From the NCBI RefSeq assembly GCF_025231525.1, contig NZ_CP103057.1:4029802-4093801 (forward strand): a stretch of DNA of 64,000 bases, written 5' to 3'. The notes under the pieces are model-generated. The model was not told the origin of the DNA. It did not search any database and saw only the letters and a program-made list of their open reading frames with translations. Made by a program: the position numbers and the translations under genes. This stretch comes from Sphingomonas endolithica. Its GTDB lineage: Bacteria > Pseudomonadota > Alphaproteobacteria > Sphingomonadales > Sphingomonadaceae. Of the stretch, positions 32,845-40,463 are shown one piece after another (within the stretch, counting starts at the first letter, position 1; every line of letters starts with the position of its first letter).

Positions 32845-33377
32845 CAGGCGGCGAGCGCGGCCTTGATCGCGGCGAGGATCGCTTCCGGTTCGGGCAGGCG
32901 GCCGGGGCCATATTCACCGCAGGCCATTGCGCCCTCATCGGGTTCGAGCACGGTCACGCCGTCGCCGCGCAGCGTGGCCACGTTGCGCCTGGTCGCCGGG
33001 TGCTGCCACATGCGCACGTTCATCGCCGGCGCCGCCAGCACACGCTTGTCGGTGGCGAGGAGCAGGGTGGTGGCGAGATCGTCGGCGATGCCCGCGGCCA
33101 TTTTGGCCAGCAGATCGGCGGTGGCCGGCGCGATGACGACCAGATCGGCCTCGCGGCTGAGCTGGATATGGCCCATCTCGGCCTCGTCCTTCAGATCCCA
33201 CAAGGTCGTATAGACCTGGTTCTCCGACAAGGCGGCGAGCGTCATGGGGGTGACGAAATGTGCGCCGCCGGCGGTGAGCACGCAGGTCACCTCGATCCCG
33301 GCCTTGCGGCACAAGCGGACCAGTTCGCTGGCCTTGTAGGCAGCGATGCCGCCCGCGACGATGAGCAGGATCTTCAT
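32844..33377 (-). CDS. coaC: Phosphopantothenoylcysteine decarboxylase (separate CoaC)
   Basis: A 177-residue flavoprotein that decarboxylates 4'-phosphopantothenoylcysteine in coenzyme A synthesis. It has GGIAAYKASELVRLC, TAGGAHFVTPMTL, the catalytic His in MGHIQLSREADL, the substrate motif APAMNVRMW, and the clamp MACGEYGPGRLPEPEAI with the reactive Cys. It is a stand-alone protein rather than the N-terminal half of CoaBC. The start at 33377 overlaps the stop of the preceding membrane-protein gene by four bases (ATGA), and its stop overlaps coaB. Confidence 0.93.
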   Translation of the reverse strand: MKILLIVAGGIAAYKASELVRLCRKAGIEVTCVLTAGGAHFVTPMTLAALSENQVYTTLWDLKDEAEMGHIQLSREADLVVIAPATADLLAKMAAGIADDLATTLLLATDKRVLAAPAMNVRMWQHPATRRNVATLRGDGVTVLEPDEGAMACGEYGPGRLPEPEAILAAIKAALAA

Positions 33378-34477
33378 CGCGTCAGCCGGGTGACGGTGAT
33401 GCGGCGGGGGTTGCGCGCGGCCAGCACCGTTTCGCGCAGGGCATCGGGCACGAAGGCTAGGCCGATCAGGATCGTGGGGGCGATCATCAGACCCCAATAG
33501 AAGGTATCGCTACGCCCGAACAGGGCAAGCAACGTCGCATAGCCGCAGAAGGTCGCCAGCGCGCGGAGCGCCAGCGGATCATCCCATGCCGCCCAGCCGA
33601 ACAAGGTCAGCGCGACCAGCAGCGCGGCGAGCCAGGCCGGCGCCAGCGCAAGCGCGGTCGACACCGTCATGCTCGAGACGAAGAAGCCGAAGCCGAGCAT
33701 CCCGTCCCAGCCCGGCGAGGATGGATCGAGCGGCCGGACGACCTGCGCCACGGCATGCGCGTGGAACATGATGACGATCGCAAAGGCGGCGAGCGTGGCG
33801 AGCCAGCCATAGGCCTCGCGGCGATTGCCCTCCATCAAGGCGATCGCGGCCATGATGCCGACATACAAAGCGGCGGTCTCGCGAAAGAGCATCGCGATCA
33901 TGCCGAAGGCGGCGGCCTCGACCCACCGGCCCGGCCGGCGCAGCGCGAGCGATAGCGCGATGATCAGCCCCGCCCAGATCTCATGCAGGCCGGCCAGGCC
34001 GCTCTGTACGAAGGCGATCAGCCCGCCGCCCAGCAACAGCAAGGCGGTGGCGCGCGATGGCGGACGGGCAAAGGCGGGGCGCAGGCGGATGAACCAGGCA
34101 AGCGCCACGGCCGCAGCCAGGATGTGGAGCAACAACGACCAGAGCGCGGACGGCATGCTGGCCTGCAGCGTGGCGAGCGTCGGCAGGCGGAAGGTGACGA
34201 AGGGCTTGAGCGGATAATTGCCGTTGCGCAGCGCCGCCGCGGCGACTCCGTAATATTCGCCGCCGGCACGAACGCCGGAGACGATCGAATCGTACAGCGC
34301 GAGATCGGTCTGGGTGTCGCCGCGGTCCGCCAACCCGGTGCTGCGCGGCGTCGCCAGCGCGCTCAGGCTGATGGCGAGCAGCAATGCGAGCAGGCCCAGC
34401 ACCCACCGCGCGCGGGTTTGCGACAGGCCGGCAAACCGTGTCCCCGCCGCCAGCAACAAGGGCGTGGCGCGCGGCAT
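33374..34477 (-). CDS. Hypothetical polytopic membrane protein
   Basis: A 367-residue membrane protein with about ten or eleven hydrophobic helices and a larger periplasmic loop after helix 1 (TPRSTGLADRGDTQTDLALYD). The loop contains GEYYGVAAAALRNGNYPLKP, and FRETAALYVGI lies near the middle. The layout (long first external loop with an Asp) recalls GT-C glycosyltransferase-type membrane enzymes, but I see no firm signature. The start at 34477 shares one base with the preceding stop, and its own stop overlaps coaC, so it is truly part of the ubi-coa operon. Function unknown. Confidence 0.8.
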   Translation of the reverse strand: MPRATPLLLAAGTRFAGLSQTRARWVLGLLALLLAISLSALATPRSTGLADRGDTQTDLALYDSIVSGVRAGGEYYGVAAAALRNGNYPLKPFVTFRLPTLATLQASMPSALWSLLLHILAAAVALAWFIRLRPAFARPPSRATALLLLGGGLIAFVQSGLAGLHEIWAGLIIALSLALRRPGRWVEAAAFGMIAMLFRETAALYVGIMAAIALMEGNRREAYGWLATLAAFAIVIMFHAHAVAQVVRPLDPSSPGWDGMLGFGFFVSSMTVSTALALAPAWLAALLVALTLFGWAAWDDPLALRALATFCGYATLLALFGRSDTFYWGLMIAPTILIGLAFVPDALRETVLAARNPRRITVTRLTR

Positions 34478-34794
34478 CAGGGCTGGCGCCCGACCGGTGA
34501 CGCCGGCGGGACGACGCCTTGCGGCTCGACCAGTTCGATCAAGCGCACGCCGTTGTCGGCGAGCTTGAAGGCGATCTTGGCCAGGCATTTGATGTCGGTG
34601 CTTTGCCGGGCGATGATGCGCACCGGCTTGCCCGCCGCCCATTCCGCCTGGCGGCTCCTGAGTTCGTCGTCGGACATGTCGCGATCGGCAAAGCGCACCC
34701 GGCATTTGCGCTTGGCCGCCACCACGACGATGTCGTCGCCGACCGGCGGATCGGCCGGTGCCGCATGCGCGAGCGCCAGCAGCAGCAGGATCAC
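34477..34794 (-). CDS. Small exported hypothetical protein
   Basis: A 105-residue protein with a short signal peptide (MILLLLALAHAAPADP; start codon GTG at 34794) and a mature part containing two Cys residues, Cys31 in KRKCRVRF and Cys70 in DIKCLAKI, that could form a disulfide. A segment RDMSDDELRSRQAEW sits between them. The GTG overlaps the ubiB stop (GTGA), and the stop overlaps the next gene by one base. I do not recognise a family; the position between ubiB and a membrane-protein gene suggests a periplasmic role. Confidence 0.75.
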   Translation of the reverse strand: MILLLLALAHAAPADPPVGDDIVVVAAKRKCRVRFADRDMSDDELRSRQAEWAAGKPVRIIARQSTDIKCLAKIAFKLADNGVRLIELVEPQGVVPPASPVGRQP

Positions 34795-36326
34795 GTGACG
34801 ACCACCCAGGTCGCGGCGACCGCGAGGGCGGCGCTCAGCAGCGCGACCGCGGCATAGCGCCAGCCGCCGCCGATCCGCACGATCTCGATCTCGCGCAGCG
34901 GCGGCATCGGGGGCGCGCCGCCGGGGGCGGGGTAGCGCGCCTCGATGTTGCGGATCAGCTCGGGCAGCCGCGCGAAGGTGCGCAGATCGGTGATGATGCG
35001 ATCGGCGACGAACGCTTCGGGGCCAAGTTCCGTCCGGATCCATTCGGTGACGAACGGGGCGGCGGCATCCCACAGGTTGATGTCCGGATCGAGGCTGGTC
35101 GCCACGCCCTCGACCATCACCATGGTCTTCTGCAGCAGCAGCAGATGCGGCTGCGTCTGCATGTCGAAATCGCGGGTGATGTTGAACAGGCCGTCGAGCA
35201 TCATGCCGATCGACATGTCCTTGACCGCCATGCCCCGCATCGGCTCGCCGACCGCGCGCAAGGCAGTGGCGAATTCGGCGACGTTGTGGTGCGCGGGGAC
35301 ATAGCCCGCCTCGAAATGGATTTCCGCGACGCGTTTGTAATTGCCGGTGATCAGGCCGTAGAGAATCTCGGCCAGCCACACGCGGGCGCGGCGATCGATG
35401 CGGCCCATGATGCCGAAATCGATCGCGGCGATCTTGTTGCCGGGCAGGGCGAACAGGTTCCCCTGGTGCATGTCGGCATGAAAGAAGCCCTCGGCGATCG
35501 CCTGGCGCAGGAAGGCGTGGACGAGCGTGTTGGCGAGCGCGCGGACGTCATAGCCCGCCTCGATCAACGCGGCGCGGTTGCTGAGCTTGATGCCGTCGAT
35601 CCATTCGAGCGTCAGCACCTTGCCCGAGGTGCGCTGCCAGTCGATCGCGGGGACGAAGAAATCGGGCTCGGCGGCCATCGAATCGGCGAGTTCGGATGCC
35701 GATGCCGCTTCGCGCCGCAAATCGAGTTCGCGCGCGGTCCAGCGCTTGAACGTCTCGATCACGAGGCGCGGGCGCAGGCGGGAAAGCTCGCCGCCCATGC
35801 CTTCCATCTGCGCGGCGGCCCATTGATAGGTGTCGATCGCGCGGGCGAAATCCTCCTCGACGCCGGGGCGCAGCACCTTGACCGCCACCGTCCGGCCATC
35901 GGTGGTGACGGCGCGGTGGACCTGCGCGATCGACGCGGCGCCGACCGGCACGGGATCGATCGAGGCAAACAGCGCGGATGGATCGCGTCCGAACGCGCGC
36001 GTCATGGCGGCGTGGATCGTCTCGTACGGGACGGGCGGCAACGCATCCTGCAGGCGCATGAGATCCGCCACCGCATCCTCGCCGACGATGTCGGGGCGGG
36101 TGGCGAGCGTCTGGCCGAGCTTGATCGCCGCCGGGCCGATCGCCTGCAATGCATCGGCATAGGCCGGTACCTTGGGCACGCGCGCGCCGATGCGGGCGAT
36201 ACGGACCAGGCGGCGCACGGGGGTAGGCGTGTTCGGATCACGCTCGATACCGCGCAGCGCGCCGTGGCGGGCCAGGATGCGGCCCCATTTGACCAGGCGC
36301 CAGAGGTGGGTGGTGGCCTGGGTCAC
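34791..36326 (-). CDS. ubiB: UbiB-family ubiquinone biosynthesis kinase-like ATPase
   Basis: A 511-residue UbiB/ADCK protein needed for coenzyme Q synthesis. The family KxGQ motif reads AIKLGQTLATRPDIV near residue 63. The Ala-rich nucleotide loop is GAASIAQVHRA, the VAVKVLRP lysine follows, and the catalytic segments are FFHADMHQGNLF and AAIDFGIMGRI. Two hydrophobic segments at the C terminus (ending in VAATWVVVT) anchor it in the inner membrane. The start is GTG at 36326 with GGAGGGGA six bases upstream; this binding site lies in the arm of an inverted repeat. It follows ubiE. Confidence 0.93.
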   Translation of the reverse strand: MTQATTHLWRLVKWGRILARHGALRGIERDPNTPTPVRRLVRIARIGARVPKVPAYADALQAIGPAAIKLGQTLATRPDIVGEDAVADLMRLQDALPPVPYETIHAAMTRAFGRDPSALFASIDPVPVGAASIAQVHRAVTTDGRTVAVKVLRPGVEEDFARAIDTYQWAAAQMEGMGGELSRLRPRLVIETFKRWTARELDLRREAASASELADSMAAEPDFFVPAIDWQRTSGKVLTLEWIDGIKLSNRAALIEAGYDVRALANTLVHAFLRQAIAEGFFHADMHQGNLFALPGNKIAAIDFGIMGRIDRRARVWLAEILYGLITGNYKRVAEIHFEAGYVPAHHNVAEFATALRAVGEPMRGMAVKDMSIGMMLDGLFNITRDFDMQTQPHLLLLQKTMVMVEGVATSLDPDINLWDAAAPFVTEWIRTELGPEAFVADRIITDLRTFARLPELIRNIEARYPAPGGAPPMPPLREIEIVRIGGGWRYAAVALLSAALAVAATWVVVT

Positions 36327-36331
36327 TTGAA

Positions 36332-36438
36332 CTCCCCTCCCTGGAAGGGAGGGGTTAGGGGTGGGTAGCCGCGCGCGAGGACGCTCGTGTTGCGGAAAGG
36401 TCCGACCCACCCCCGGCCCCTCCCTTCCAGGGAGGGGA
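36332..36438. repeat. Inverted repeat between ubiE and ubiB, family G
   Basis: CTCCCCTCCCTGGAAGGGAG plus GGGTTAGGGGTGGG and CCCACCCCCGGCCCCTCCCT plus TCCAGGGAGGGGAG are complementary with a few mismatches, about 38 bases apart. On the mRNA the distal arm contains the ubiB ribosome binding site, so folding could limit ubiB translation. Confidence 0.75.
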
Positions 36439-36453
36439 GAACGGTCGGCTTCA

Positions 36454-37197
36454 TCAAATCTTCCAGCCGCTGTGGATCGCGACGAGCCCGCCGAGCATCG
36501 GTTCGACCTGCGTCTGCACGAAGCCGGCATCGCCGATCATGCCCTTGAACGTCGCCATGTCCGGAAAGCGGCGGATCGATTCGATCAGGTAGCGATAGGA
36601 ATCGCTGTCGCCGGCGAGCAATTGGCCGAGCTTGGGCACGATCTTGTGCGAATAGGCATCGTAGACGTCGCCGAAGCCGGGCCACAGGGTGGTCGAGAAT
36701 TCCAGGCAATAGAAGCGCCCGCCACGCCGCAGCACGCGGTGAGCCTCACGCAGCGCGGCCGGGATATCGGTGACGTTGCGGATGCCGAAGGCGATCGTAT
36801 AGGCATCGAAGAAGCGATCGGGGAAGACGAGCGTCTCGGCGTTGGCCTCGGTCCAGACCAGGCCGTCAATACCGCGCTTGGCGGCGCGTTCCATGCCTAC
36901 CTCCAACATCGCCGGGTTGATGTCGGCGACGGTGACGGCAGCGCCGCTCTCGGCCAGGCGGAAGGCGATGTCGCCGGTGCCGCCGGCCATGTCGAGGATC
37001 TGTTCCCCGGCGCGTGGCTTCACGCGGCGTACGAAGCGATCCTTCCACAGCCGGTGCATGCCGCCCGACATGGCATCGTTCATCAGGTCGTATTTACCCG
37101 CGACGCTGGTGAACACGCCGCCGACACGGGCGGTCTTTTCCTCGGCGGGAATGTCTTCGTAGCCGAAGGTGACGGTTGCGGGCGTGGGCTCGTTCAT
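36454..37197 (-). CDS. ubiE: Ubiquinone/menaquinone C-methyltransferase UbiE
   Basis: A 247-residue SAM-dependent methyltransferase of ubiquinone synthesis. Family signatures are VGGVFTSVAGKYDLMNDAMS near residue 25, the SAM loop ILDMAGGTGDIAFRL near residue 68, and FGIRNVTDIPAALREAHRVL followed by RGGRFYCLEFS. The ATG at 37197 gives MNEPTPATVTFGYEDIP, which fits the family. It is the first gene of the minus-strand ubi-coa operon and is divergent from mutM, with only 56 bases between start codons. Confidence 0.96.
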   Translation of the reverse strand: MNEPTPATVTFGYEDIPAEEKTARVGGVFTSVAGKYDLMNDAMSGGMHRLWKDRFVRRVKPRAGEQILDMAGGTGDIAFRLAESGAAVTVADINPAMLEVGMERAAKRGIDGLVWTEANAETLVFPDRFFDAYTIAFGIRNVTDIPAALREAHRVLRRGGRFYCLEFSTTLWPGFGDVYDAYSHKIVPKLGQLLAGDSDSYRYLIESIRRFPDMATFKGMIGDAGFVQTQVEPMLGGLVAIHSGWKI

Positions 37198-37253
37198 GGA
37201 TGCGGCTCTAGCCGGGCCTTGTGGCAGGGGCAAACGCAACCTAGCTGCGCGGC

Positions 37254-38066
37254 ATGCCGGAACTCCCTGAAGTCGAAACAACCGTCCGGGGATTGCGCCC
37301 CGTGCTCGAGGGGCAGCGCCTCGCCTCGGTCGAGACCCGGCGGGGCGACCTGCGGCGGCCATTCCCGGCCGATCTGCGCCAGCGGATGACCGGCGCGACG
37401 GTCACCGCGCTGGGGCGGCGCGCGAAATACGGGCTGATCGACACCGATCGTGGCGACACGATGGTGTTCCATCTCGGCATGTCGGGGCGGTGGCGGGTCG
37501 ATCCGGTGGAGTTGCTGCCGCACGATCACCTGCTGATCGAGACTGACAATGGTCGGCGCCTGGCGTTGAACGACGCGCGGCGATTCGGTTCGGTCGATCT
37601 GTGGCCTACCGCGGATCTCGAAAGCTATCCCGCATTCAAGGGGATCGGCCCGGAACCGCTGGGCAACGGTCTGACCGCGGCCCATCTGCATGGGGCACTG
37701 GCGGGGCGCAAAGCGTCGATCAAGCTGATGCTGCTCGACCAGCGCATCGTGGCGGGGCTGGGCAATATCTATGTCTGCGAGGCGCTGTTCCTGGCCAGGA
37801 TATCGCCCAAGACGGCTGGGGGGCGGATATCGCTGCTGCGCCTGGAGCGGGTGGTGGCGGCGATCCGCACCGTGCTGCTGGCGGCGATCGAGGCCGGCGG
37901 CTCGAGCCTGCGCGATTATGCCAGGCCCGATGGGGAGCTCGGCTATTTCTCCAAGCAATTCGCCGTCTATGGGCGGGAAGGGCAGCCATGCGCCTGTGGC
38001 GGGCTGGTGCAACGCTATAGCGAGGGTGGTCGCTCGACCTTCTGGTGCCCGAAATGCCAGCGGTGA
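37254..38066 (+). CDS. mutM: Formamidopyrimidine-DNA glycosylase (Fpg)
   Basis: A 270-residue bifunctional glycosylase/AP lyase that removes 8-oxoguanine. The N terminus MPELPEVETTVRGLRP supplies the catalytic Pro and Glu. Lys is in RRAKYGLID, the helix-two-turn-helix region in GLGNIYVCEALFLARI, and the C-terminal zinc finger in QPCACGGLVQRYSEGG then STFWCPKCQR. The finger has C-x-C in its first half where the textbook form has C-x2-C. Length is normal. It is divergent from ubiE; rpsT follows on the same strand after a terminator-like hairpin. Confidence 0.96.
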   Translation: MPELPEVETTVRGLRPVLEGQRLASVETRRGDLRRPFPADLRQRMTGATVTALGRRAKYGLIDTDRGDTMVFHLGMSGRWRVDPVELLPHDHLLIETDNGRRLALNDARRFGSVDLWPTADLESYPAFKGIGPEPLGNGLTAAHLHGALAGRKASIKLMLLDQRIVAGLGNIYVCEALFLARISPKTAGGRISLLRLERVVAAIRTVLLAAIEAGGSSLRDYARPDGELGYFSKQFAVYGREGQPCACGGLVQRYSEGGRSTFWCPKCQR

Positions 38067-38081
38067 CATTCGTGTTCTGTG

Positions 38082-38110
38082 TTGACCAAAGCGCCGCCCC
38101 TCGGTAAGGA
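38082..38110 (+). promoter_or_regulatory. Candidate rpsT promoter
   Basis: TTGACC (38082-38087) and TAAGGA (38105-38110) are 17 bases apart, between the mutM stop and rpsT. The -10 match is poor. If real, transcription would start around 38117, directly in front of the hairpin at 38122. Confidence 0.3.
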
Positions 38111-38121
38111 GCGCGCTTTCC

Positions 38122-38156
38122 GGGGCCGCGGGCTTTGCCGTCCGCGCCCTTTTTTA
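38122..38156 (+). terminator. Hairpin and T tract in front of rpsT (mutM terminator or attenuator)
   Basis: GGG-C-CGCGG pairs with CCGCG-CCC around the loop GCTTTGCCGT, followed by TTTTTTATT. It lies 56 bases after mutM and 20 bases before the rpsT ATG. It may end mutM transcription or, if the promoter lies at 38082, act as an attenuator in the S20 leader. Confidence 0.6.
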
Positions 38157-38175
38157 TTCAAGCAATGAGGGCTTC

Positions 38176-38439
38176 ATGGCGAACACGCCACAGGCGAAAA
38201 AGCGTATCCGTCGCAATGCTGCACGCGCAGTTGTCAACGGGAATCGAGTCGGTCGTATCCGCACCTTCGTGAAACGGTGCGAATCGGCATTGGCATCGGG
38301 CGACAAGGCAGCGGCGACCGCTGCTTTGGCGCAGGTCCAGCCGGAATTGATGCGCGGCGTCGCCAAGGGCGTGTTCCACAAGAACACCGCGTCGCGGAAG
38401 TTCTCGCGTCTGACCAAGGCGCTCGCCTCACTCGCTTAA
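38176..38439 (+). CDS. rpsT: 30S ribosomal protein S20
   Basis: An 87-residue small, very basic ribosomal protein that binds 16S rRNA early in 30S assembly. [20 protein letters not shown] at the start and the C-terminal [19 protein letters not shown] are diagnostic. Length matches bS20. GAGG lies upstream of the ATG. The gene sits between a hairpin in its leader and a strong terminator, so it is a monocistronic unit. S20 is known in E. coli to repress its own translation; whether that happens here is not visible. Confidence 0.97.
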   Translation: MANTPQAKKRIRRNAARAVVNGNRVGRIRTFVKRCESALASGDKAAATAALAQVQPELMRGVAKGVFHKNTASRKFSRLTKALASLA

Positions 38440-38464
38440 AAAAGCGATTTGTTGCAGACATTTC

Positions 38465-38495
38465 GCCCGCCGGGAGCAGTTCCGGCGGGCTTTTT
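38465..38495 (+). terminator. Rho-independent terminator of rpsT
   Basis: GCCCGCCGG pairs perfectly with CCGGCGGGC (9 bp) around an 8-base loop and is followed by TTTTT, 25 bases after the rpsT stop. Confidence 0.9.
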
Positions 38496-38547
38496 GTCGT
38501 GCCTCGTCTGGGTGTTTAGGGCAGCGGCCGGGGCCGATGGTTAGCCG

Positions 38548-38685
38548 ATGTTCAACGTTCTGGAACGAGCAGAGAACAGCCGCGGGAACGCTGCGATTCG
38601 CATTGAGGGCGAACCGCTCATCTTCGACAAATCCCTTACAATTCAGTCGCTTGTAAGATTTCTCACGCAAATCCTTGGCCGGTGA
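38548..38685 (+). CDS. Doubtful 45-codon ORF between rpsT and dnaA
   Basis: ATG at 38548 opens a 45-residue frame beginning MFNVLERAENSRGNAAIRIE and ending LTIQSLVRFLTQILGR. No convincing ribosome binding site is present. By my count only about 26 of 44 third positions are G or C, well below normal genes here. A LexA-like GAAC-N7-GAAC lies inside it. It may be chance; I list it because the 455-base gap 38440-38894 has no other gene. Confidence 0.2.
   Translation: MFNVLERAENSRGNAAIRIEGEPLIFDKSLTIQSLVRFLTQILGR
38563..38577 (+). promoter_or_regulatory. LexA-box-like sequence (GAAC-N7-GAAC)
   Basis: GAACGAGCAGAGAAC matches exactly the direct-repeat LexA box of alphaproteobacteria. It lies between rpsT and dnaA, about 330 bases before the dnaA start. 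One or two such matches are expected by chance in 64 kb, so it is only suggestive. Confidence 0.35.
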
Positions 38686-38716
38686 TGTGTCAAGCGGATA
38701 TTTCGAATTTGTGACC

Positions 38717-38745
38717 TTGATAGAGTCCGCGCGATCTTCTTAATT
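38717..38745 (+). promoter_or_regulatory. Candidate dnaA promoter with a GANTC site
   Basis: TTGATA (38717-38722) and TTAATT (38740-38745) are 17 bases apart. GAGTC (38723-38727), a potential CcrM methylation site, follows the -35 hexamer directly; another, GATTC, is at 38595-38599. No TTATCCACA-type DnaA box is visible between rpsT and dnaA. Confidence 0.35.
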
Positions 38746-38894
38746 GGCATCAACAGCGGCGGTCTCCGCCCTGTATTCAGATGCGGCAGCTCCGGCATCA
38801 GGTGGATACGTGTTTCCGCCTGCGGGGAGCTTTTGCCGTCCGAAAATCAAGCGGCGTGGGGGCGAACTCGCCGCGCATAGAGGGTGCGGCTATC

Positions 38895-40292
38895 GTGGGA
38901 TTTGCAGTGGATCGATCAAGTGACGCGGCCCGTGCATGGGGGACCGTCCGCGGCCACCTGCGCGACTCGGCCGGCGCGCGCTTGTTCGACCAGTGGCTGA
39001 AACCCATGGAGCTGATCGACGGGGGCGACACCGACACGATCCGCCTGGCACTGCCATCGGCATTCATGACGAACTGGGTGCGCAACCATTATGCGGACCG
39101 GCTGGTCGCCGAATTCCGTGCCATCCTGCCCGAGGTGCGCAGCGTATCGATCGAGACGCGCTCGGCGACGGCGGCTCCTGCCGTGTTGAGTGTCGAGCCT
39201 GTCGCGCCGCCGGCAACGGTGCCCGCCGCAGTGCGTGCTATCGAGGCGCCCGTGGCCGTGCCGTGCGCGCGGCCGCCGCTCGACGCTCGCTTCACGTTCG
39301 ACCGGTTCGTGGTCGATGCCTCGAACCGCGTGGCGTTCAATGCCGGCAAGGCGCTGGCCGAACCCGGCGCGCCGCGCTTCAGCCCGCTGTTCCTTCATGG
39401 CGGCACGGGGCAGGGCAAGACGCACCTGATGCATGCGATCGGCGCGGCCTATCTGGCGGCCGTGCCCGAGGCCAACATCATCCTGATGTCCGCCGAGCGG
39501 TTTATGTTCGATTTCGTTGCCGCGATGCGCGCCAAGGACACGCACGCCTTCAAGACGCGGCTGCGCGCGGCCGACCTCCTGATGATCGACGACCTGCAGT
39601 TCATCGCCGGCAAGGACGCGACGCAGGAGGAGTTCTTCCACACGATCAACGAGGTGATGGGCGCGGGCAACCGGCTGGTGATCTGCGCGGATCGCTGCCC
39701 GCAAGGGTTGGACGGGGTCGAGGCGCGGATCACCTCGCGGCTGTCTTCCGGGCTGGTGGCGGACATCAAGGCGCCGGATCTCACGCTACGCCGCGCGATC
39801 CTGGAGCGGAAGCTGGTCGACATGCCGGGCGCCTTGGTGCCGAGCGACGTGCTCGACCTGCTCGGCGCGCGGATCACGCAGAGCGTGCGCGACCTGGAAG
39901 GCGCGCTGGGACGCATCGTGGCCTATGCGCAACTGACCGGGGAGACGATCGATCTCGATTTCGCGGTGGCGACTTTGGGCGACGTGCTGCGCGGGGCCGA
40001 GCGACGCGTGACGATCGACGAGATCCAGAAAGCGGTGTCCGCGCATTTCGAACTGAAGCCGATCGACCTGGTCTCGGCCAGGCGCGCGGTGGTGGTGGCG
40101 CGGCCACGGCAGATCGCGATGTACTTGGCCAAGCGGCTGACGACGCGATCGCTGCCGGAGATCGGGCGCAAGTTCGGCGGCCGCGATCATTCCACCGTGA
40201 TCCACGCGGTGCGGCGGATCGAGGCGTTGCGCGACAGCGACCGCGAGATCGACGGCGCGGTGCGGATGCTGCTGCGCGAATTGGAGGGCTGA
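38895..40292 (+). CDS. dnaA: Chromosomal replication initiator protein DnaA
   Basis: A 465-residue DnaA. The N-terminal helicase-loading domain reads AWGTVRGHLRDSAGARLFDQ, then WLKPMEL. A Pro/Ala-rich linker follows; the AAA+ domain starts at LDARFTFDRFVVDASNRVAF, with Walker A HGGTGQGKTHL, Walker B LLMIDDLQFI, and the sensor/arginine finger in ITSRLSSGL. Domain IV has the DNA-binding signature GRDHSTVIHAVRRIE. I chose GTG at 38895, with GAGGG ten bases upstream; GTG at 38907 is possible. The longer upstream frame has no supporting site. Upstream rpsT ends with its own terminator. Confidence 0.95.
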   Translation: MGFAVDRSSDAARAWGTVRGHLRDSAGARLFDQWLKPMELIDGGDTDTIRLALPSAFMTNWVRNHYADRLVAEFRAILPEVRSVSIETRSATAAPAVLSVEPVAPPATVPAAVRAIEAPVAVPCARPPLDARFTFDRFVVDASNRVAFNAGKALAEPGAPRFSPLFLHGGTGQGKTHLMHAIGAAYLAAVPEANIILMSAERFMFDFVAAMRAKDTHAFKTRLRAADLLMIDDLQFIAGKDATQEEFFHTINEVMGAGNRLVICADRCPQGLDGVEARITSRLSSGLVADIKAPDLTLRRAILERKLVDMPGALVPSDVLDLLGARITQSVRDLEGALGRIVAYAQLTGETIDLDFAVATLGDVLRGAERRVTIDEIQKAVSAHFELKPIDLVSARRAVVVARPRQIAMYLAKRLTTRSLPEIGRKFGGRDHSTVIHAVRRIEALRDSDREIDGAVRMLLRELEG

Positions 40293-40404
40293 GACGGAGC
40301 CGCCGGTGGATATGGCTGAAGCACGGTATCAGGCCGCTCTGCGACTTGTGGAGAGCGAAGCGACCATCCTGGATGCCGTCAGCGTGCAGCCAGCTTGACG
40401 GCAA

Positions 40405-40450
40405 TTGCTGGCGCTACCAGCTGATGATATACATTCGGACAATGTATATC
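40405..40450 (+). promoter_or_regulatory. Toxin-antitoxin promoter with palindromic operator
   Basis: TTGCTG (40405-40410), a 17-base spacer and TATACA (40428-40433) form a plausible promoter. The -10 lies inside a perfect inverted repeat: GATATACATT (40426-40435), CGGAC, AATGTATATC (40441-40450). The antitoxin ATG follows 13 bases later. This is the layout of an autorepressed toxin-antitoxin operon. Confidence 0.75.
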
Positions 40451-40463
40451 GTTGGAGTTAGCC

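Noticed and set aside
38428..38670. 80-codon minus-strand frame over the rpsT terminator
   Set aside because: It covers a clear terminator hairpin and shows no coding character.
38440..38894. Chromosomal origin next to dnaA
   Set aside because: No TTATCCACA-type boxes or AT-rich unwinding stretch are visible, so I do not call oriC here.
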